From contig JACZSS010000095.1 in the NCBI GenBank assembly GCA_022574115.1, forward strand, positions 1-8,061: a stretch of 8,061 nt of DNA, read 5' to 3'. The notes beneath the pieces are model-generated. The model saw only the letters and a list, made by a program, of their open reading frames with translations, was not told the DNA's origin and did not search any database. A program made the translations under genes and the position numbers. Origin of the DNA: Candidatus Heimdallarchaeota archaeon. Its GTDB lineage: Archaea; Asgardarchaeota; Heimdallarchaeia; Heimdallarchaeales; Kariarchaeaceae. Of this stretch, positions 5,193 to 8,061 are shown piece by piece (the stretch's first letter is position 1; each line of letters starts with the position of its first letter).

Positions 5193-8061
5193 ATGATTAA
5201 GGGTTCAAAGTTACAACTCCCTAAGCTATACACACCCGAACCAATTGCGATCGTTGGATTGGGGGGAATCTTTCCTGATGCCAAGAATATTGATGAGTTT
5301 TGGGAAAATATAAAGTCGGGTCATAGCGCCATTCGTCAGGTATCCAAAGATCGTTGGGATCCAGACATGTATTACGATAAAGATAGATCCGCACCAGATA
5401 AAACATACACCACCCTCGGAGCCTTTGTCGAAGGTTTCGAATTTAATTCATTTGATTACAGAATTCCTCCAAACATCGTTAAACAAATAGATATCGTTCA
5501 GCAATTCGCACTCTATGCAGCCAAAGAAGCTTTAGAAGACGCAAATTACAAATCTGATAGCTTTCCATCACAAAGAACTGCAGTCATAATTGGGAATTCT
5601 GCTGGGGGAGAAATTAAGTCAATTTACAACCGGCGAATATTTTATCCATTTGTCGCTGAACGACTAAAACTAACTGACCTGTTCAAAAACCTATCACCAG
5701 ATGATCAGGACACATTATTAGAAGAATTTGAGAAATCCTACAAGGATGTGTTGACTGAGATTACGGAAGATTCCATGCCGGGTGAGCTTCCAAATATCAT
5801 TTCTGGCAGAATTGCCGCTGTATTTAATCTTCGAGGGATGAACATTACCTCGGATGCAGCCTGTGCATCCTCACTGGCGGCAATTGAGGTCGCATTTAAA
5901 GGATTATTAACACATGAGTATGATGCAGCGGTTGTGGGGGGTGCTGATCGAAGCATGGGTCCAACTACTTTCGTTAAATTTTGTAAAATCGGAGCATTAT
6001 CCGCTGAAGGATCGTTTCCATTTGATGCAAGAGCGAATGGATTTGTGATGGGTGAAGGAGCTGGAATGTTCGTTCTAAAGAGATTGTCAGATGCGATAAA
6101 AGCAGACGACAAAATTTATTCACTTATAATCGGCGTAGGAGCCTCCTCCGACGGTAAAGGAAAAGGTATTACAGCGCCGAACCCAATTGGACAAGAATTA
6201 GCAGTTAGACGGGCTTACGAGCAAATCGGAATTTCACCCCAAGATGTACAATTAATAGAAGCGCATGGGACATCAACTTCAGTTGGTGATAAAGTTGAAT
6301 TCACATCTCTTGATAAAGTTTTTAAGGAATACAACGTTGCAAAGCACTCAATAAAAATCGGCTCAATTAAAAGTCAAATTGGTCATCTTAAAAGTGCAGC
6401 TGGAGCAGCTGCGATCATTAAAATAGCACTCGGTCTCCACCATCAGATAGTTCCACCTTCTATCAATTTTGAAACCCCAAATCCAAATATGGACTGGGAT
6501 TCGAGTTCATTTGTTGTGAACACAAAATCAATTCCGTGGGATAAACCTTTAAATGTCCCCAGACGGGCTGGTATCTCCAGCTTTGGATTTGGTGGAACTA
6601 ATTTCCATTTAATATTGGAAGAATACGATACACTTACAGAGTATGAGCCTTCGAGACAGATTAATTTTGCAGATTTAAATGAGAAGATCACGGAAGGTAC
6701 TCCATCAGGACTCTCGTGGTTTGAGTATATTGATCGAAATCTTTTACTAGAAAAAGAGCCAATTATTGTTTCTGCAAAATCAGAAGCAAAACTGCTTGAG
6801 ATTATCAACCTAATTCCCGAAATGGTCAAAACAGAGACCCTTACCTCCTCTGAAAGTGGATCACATATTCTTGATTTAGTCAAACAATTCACTTACAATG
6901 AAACAGACAAATTTAGAGCGGGTCTAGCCATTCCGAGTTTTAATGAAACCTCAAGATTGACCGAACTAGCAGTTGGAGCAATATCTAACGAAAAAAGGAA
7001 AGCTGTCGCTCGAGCGAGGGGAATTTATGTTTCTAAAGGCTTAGCAACCGGCAAAACCGCATTCGTTTTTCCAGGACAAGGTTCTCAATATTCAGACATG
7101 CTTTACGATTTGAGCATGAAATATCAAATTATCATAGATACATTTGCTGAAGCAGATCGTATTTTAGCAGATCGACTGGAAAAACCTTTGTCCAAATACA
7201 TATTTGCAGACGGACGAGATCGAAAAGAAGTAGAAGCAGATTTGCGTCAGACCCAAACAACTCAGCCCGCTATGCTAACAGTTGACATCGCTCTTTTCAG
7301 ATTATTTACAGAGTTCGGAATTACTCCAGATCTGGTTGCAGGTCATTCTCTTGGAGAATATGCCGCTTTGGTCGCTGCAGGAGTACTTGACTTCAAAGAT
7401 GCCTTAATTGCAGTTGCGATACGTGGAAAAGCGATGTCTGAGGTGGATGTTTATGATAAAGGTGCCATGGCTTCCATCAGTGCTACAATTGAGGAAGTAG
7501 AACAAATTCTTGAGAACGTGGATGGATATATTGTCGCAGCTAATAAAAACAGTATATCTCAGACGGTGATCTCAGGTTCAACTGAAGGAGTGGAGAATGC
7601 AATCAAAGAATTTGAGAGTCGAGGCATAACAGCAATTAAATTATCCGTTTCAGCGGCATTTCACACAGAAATTGTTGAACCAGCTAACGTTCCATTATCT
7701 GAATGGTTGGATGGAATTATGTTCCACAGAGCAAAAATCCCCATCACATCTAATGTGACTGGAGAATTTTATCCAAAAAACCCAGAAAAAATTAGGGATT
7801 TACTGAAAAAGCAGGTTGGTTCAGCTGTTGAATGGACCAAACAAGTACAAACCATGTTTGATGACGGAGCAACGACCTTCTTTGAAGTTGGCCCCAAACG
7901 TGCTTTGACCGGTTTTATCGATGATATCCTATCAGATAGTAATATTCTAAGCGTCGTCTCAAATCATCCCAAGAAGGGTGGGATACAGAGCTTCAACGAG
8001 GCGGTATCGGCCGCGGCAGCAATCGGAGTTAAGCTTACAAGACCTTCTCCGAAGAGTGATC
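5193..8061 (+). CDS. Type I polyketide/PUFA-synthase-like megasynthase, N-terminal KS-AT part (3' end outside window)
   Basis: Cytoplasmic multidomain enzyme that would condense malonyl units onto an acyl chain. The visible 956 residues are open to the window edge with no stop. Ketosynthase: about 16-475, starting EPIAIVGLGGIFPDA and ending FGFGGTNFHLILEE. Catalytic residues are Cys224 (DAACASSLAA), His358 (EAHGTSTSVGD) and His398 (IGHLKSAAGAA); the 134 and 40 residue spacings are normal for type I KS. A linker covers about 476-619. Acyltransferase: about 620-910, with FVFPGQGSQ (PGQGS 627-631), Ser719 in GHSLGEY, Arg744 exactly 25 residues on as in FabD (carboxylate binding), and His824 in AAFH. 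GHSLG and xAFH suggest malonyl rather than methylmalonyl. The KS style (RIPPN, FVKFCKIGALS, GTSTSVGDKVEF) resembles PfaA-type PUFA and related iterative synthases. ACP, KR and DH domains, if any, lie beyond the edge. The chain begins to run into a linker-like stretch (RPSPKSD). The ATG is supported by the Shine-Dalgarno site and TATA box. The product is unknown. Confidence 0.93.
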   Translation, partial: MIKGSKLQLPKLYTPEPIAIVGLGGIFPDAKNIDEFWENIKSGHSAIRQVSKDRWDPDMYYDKDRSAPDKTYTTLGAFVEGFEFNSFDYRIPPNIVKQIDIVQQFALYAAKEALEDANYKSDSFPSQRTAVIIGNSAGGEIKSIYNRRIFYPFVAERLKLTDLFKNLSPDDQDTLLEEFEKSYKDVLTEITEDSMPGELPNIISGRIAAVFNLRGMNITSDAACASSLAAIEVAFKGLLTHEYDAAVVGGADRSMGPTTFVKFCKIGALSAEGSFPFDARANGFVMGEGAGMFVLKRLSDAIKADDKIYSLIIGVGASSDGKGKGITAPNPIGQELAVRRAYEQIGISPQDVQLIEAHGTSTSVGDKVEFTSLDKVFKEYNVAKHSIKIGSIKSQIGHLKSAAGAAAIIKIALGLHHQIVPPSINFETPNPNMDWDSSSFVVNTKSIPWDKPLNVPRRAGISSFGFGGTNFHLILEEYDTLTEYEPSRQINFADLNEKITEGTPSGLSWFEYIDRNLLLEKEPIIVSAKSEAKLLEIINLIPEMVKTETLTSSESGSHILDLVKQFTYNETDKFRAGLAIPSFNETSRLTELAVGAISNEKRKAVARARGIYVSKGLATGKTAFVFPGQGSQYSDMLYDLSMKYQIIIDTFAEADRILADRLEKPLSKYIFADGRDRKEVEADLRQTQTTQPAMLTVDIALFRLFTEFGITPDLVAGHSLGEYAALVAAGVLDFKDALIAVAIRGKAMSEVDVYDKGAMASISATIEEVEQILENVDGYIVAANKNSISQTVISGSTEGVENAIKEFESRGITAIKLSVSAAFHTEIVEPANVPLSEWLDGIMFHRAKIPITSNVTGEFYPKNPEKIRDLLKKQVGSAVEWTKQVQTMFDDGATTFFEVGPKRALTGFIDDILSDSNILSVVSNHPKKGGIQSFNEAVSAAAAIGVKLTRPSPKSD

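Noticed and set aside
5738..6892. Minus-strand open frames of 124 and 149 codons
   Set aside because: Both are antisense to conserved ketosynthase and linker sequence with intact catalytic motifs on the + strand.

Overview
The window is AT-rich DNA holding two large genes, both on the + strand, behind a long gene-free leader. Several signs suggest an archaeon, most likely an Asgard-type lineage. Both genes have a good TATA-like box at an archaeal distance. The first gene appears to be leaderless. Oligo-T tracts stand where terminators are expected. The first protein is an exported parallel beta-helix giant of a style common in Asgard genomes. This assignment is an inference from style; no ribosomal or informational gene is present to prove it.

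Layout. Positions 1-837 hold no gene that I can support, only stop codons in all frames, several short palindromes and one hairpin followed by eight T. Positions 838-4953 encode a cysteine-free, acidic, exported protein of 1371 residues: signal peptide, an amidotransferase-like (DUF4350/ThuA-like) domain, then right-handed beta-helix blocks interleaved with four beta-sandwich modules of exactly equal spacing (103 residues). Part of this gene is an internal duplication at a 744-bp (248-codon) offset. Positions 4954-5192 are an intergenic gap with an oligo-T terminator, a second TATA box and a Shine-Dalgarno-like site. Positions 5193-8061 encode the first 956 residues of a type I megasynthase that runs off the right edge: a complete ketosynthase, a linker and an essentially complete acyltransferase, with all catalytic residues present.

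The two genes seem to be separate transcription units. The first would act at the cell surface, the second in the cytoplasm, assembling acyl or polyketide chains from malonyl units. Nothing in the sequence ties them to one pathway. The most notable point is an intact KS-AT megasynthase, resembling polyunsaturated-fatty-acid (PfaA-type) and related iterative synthases, in what looks like an archaeal genome: archaeal lipids are isoprenoid and most archaea lack such enzymes.
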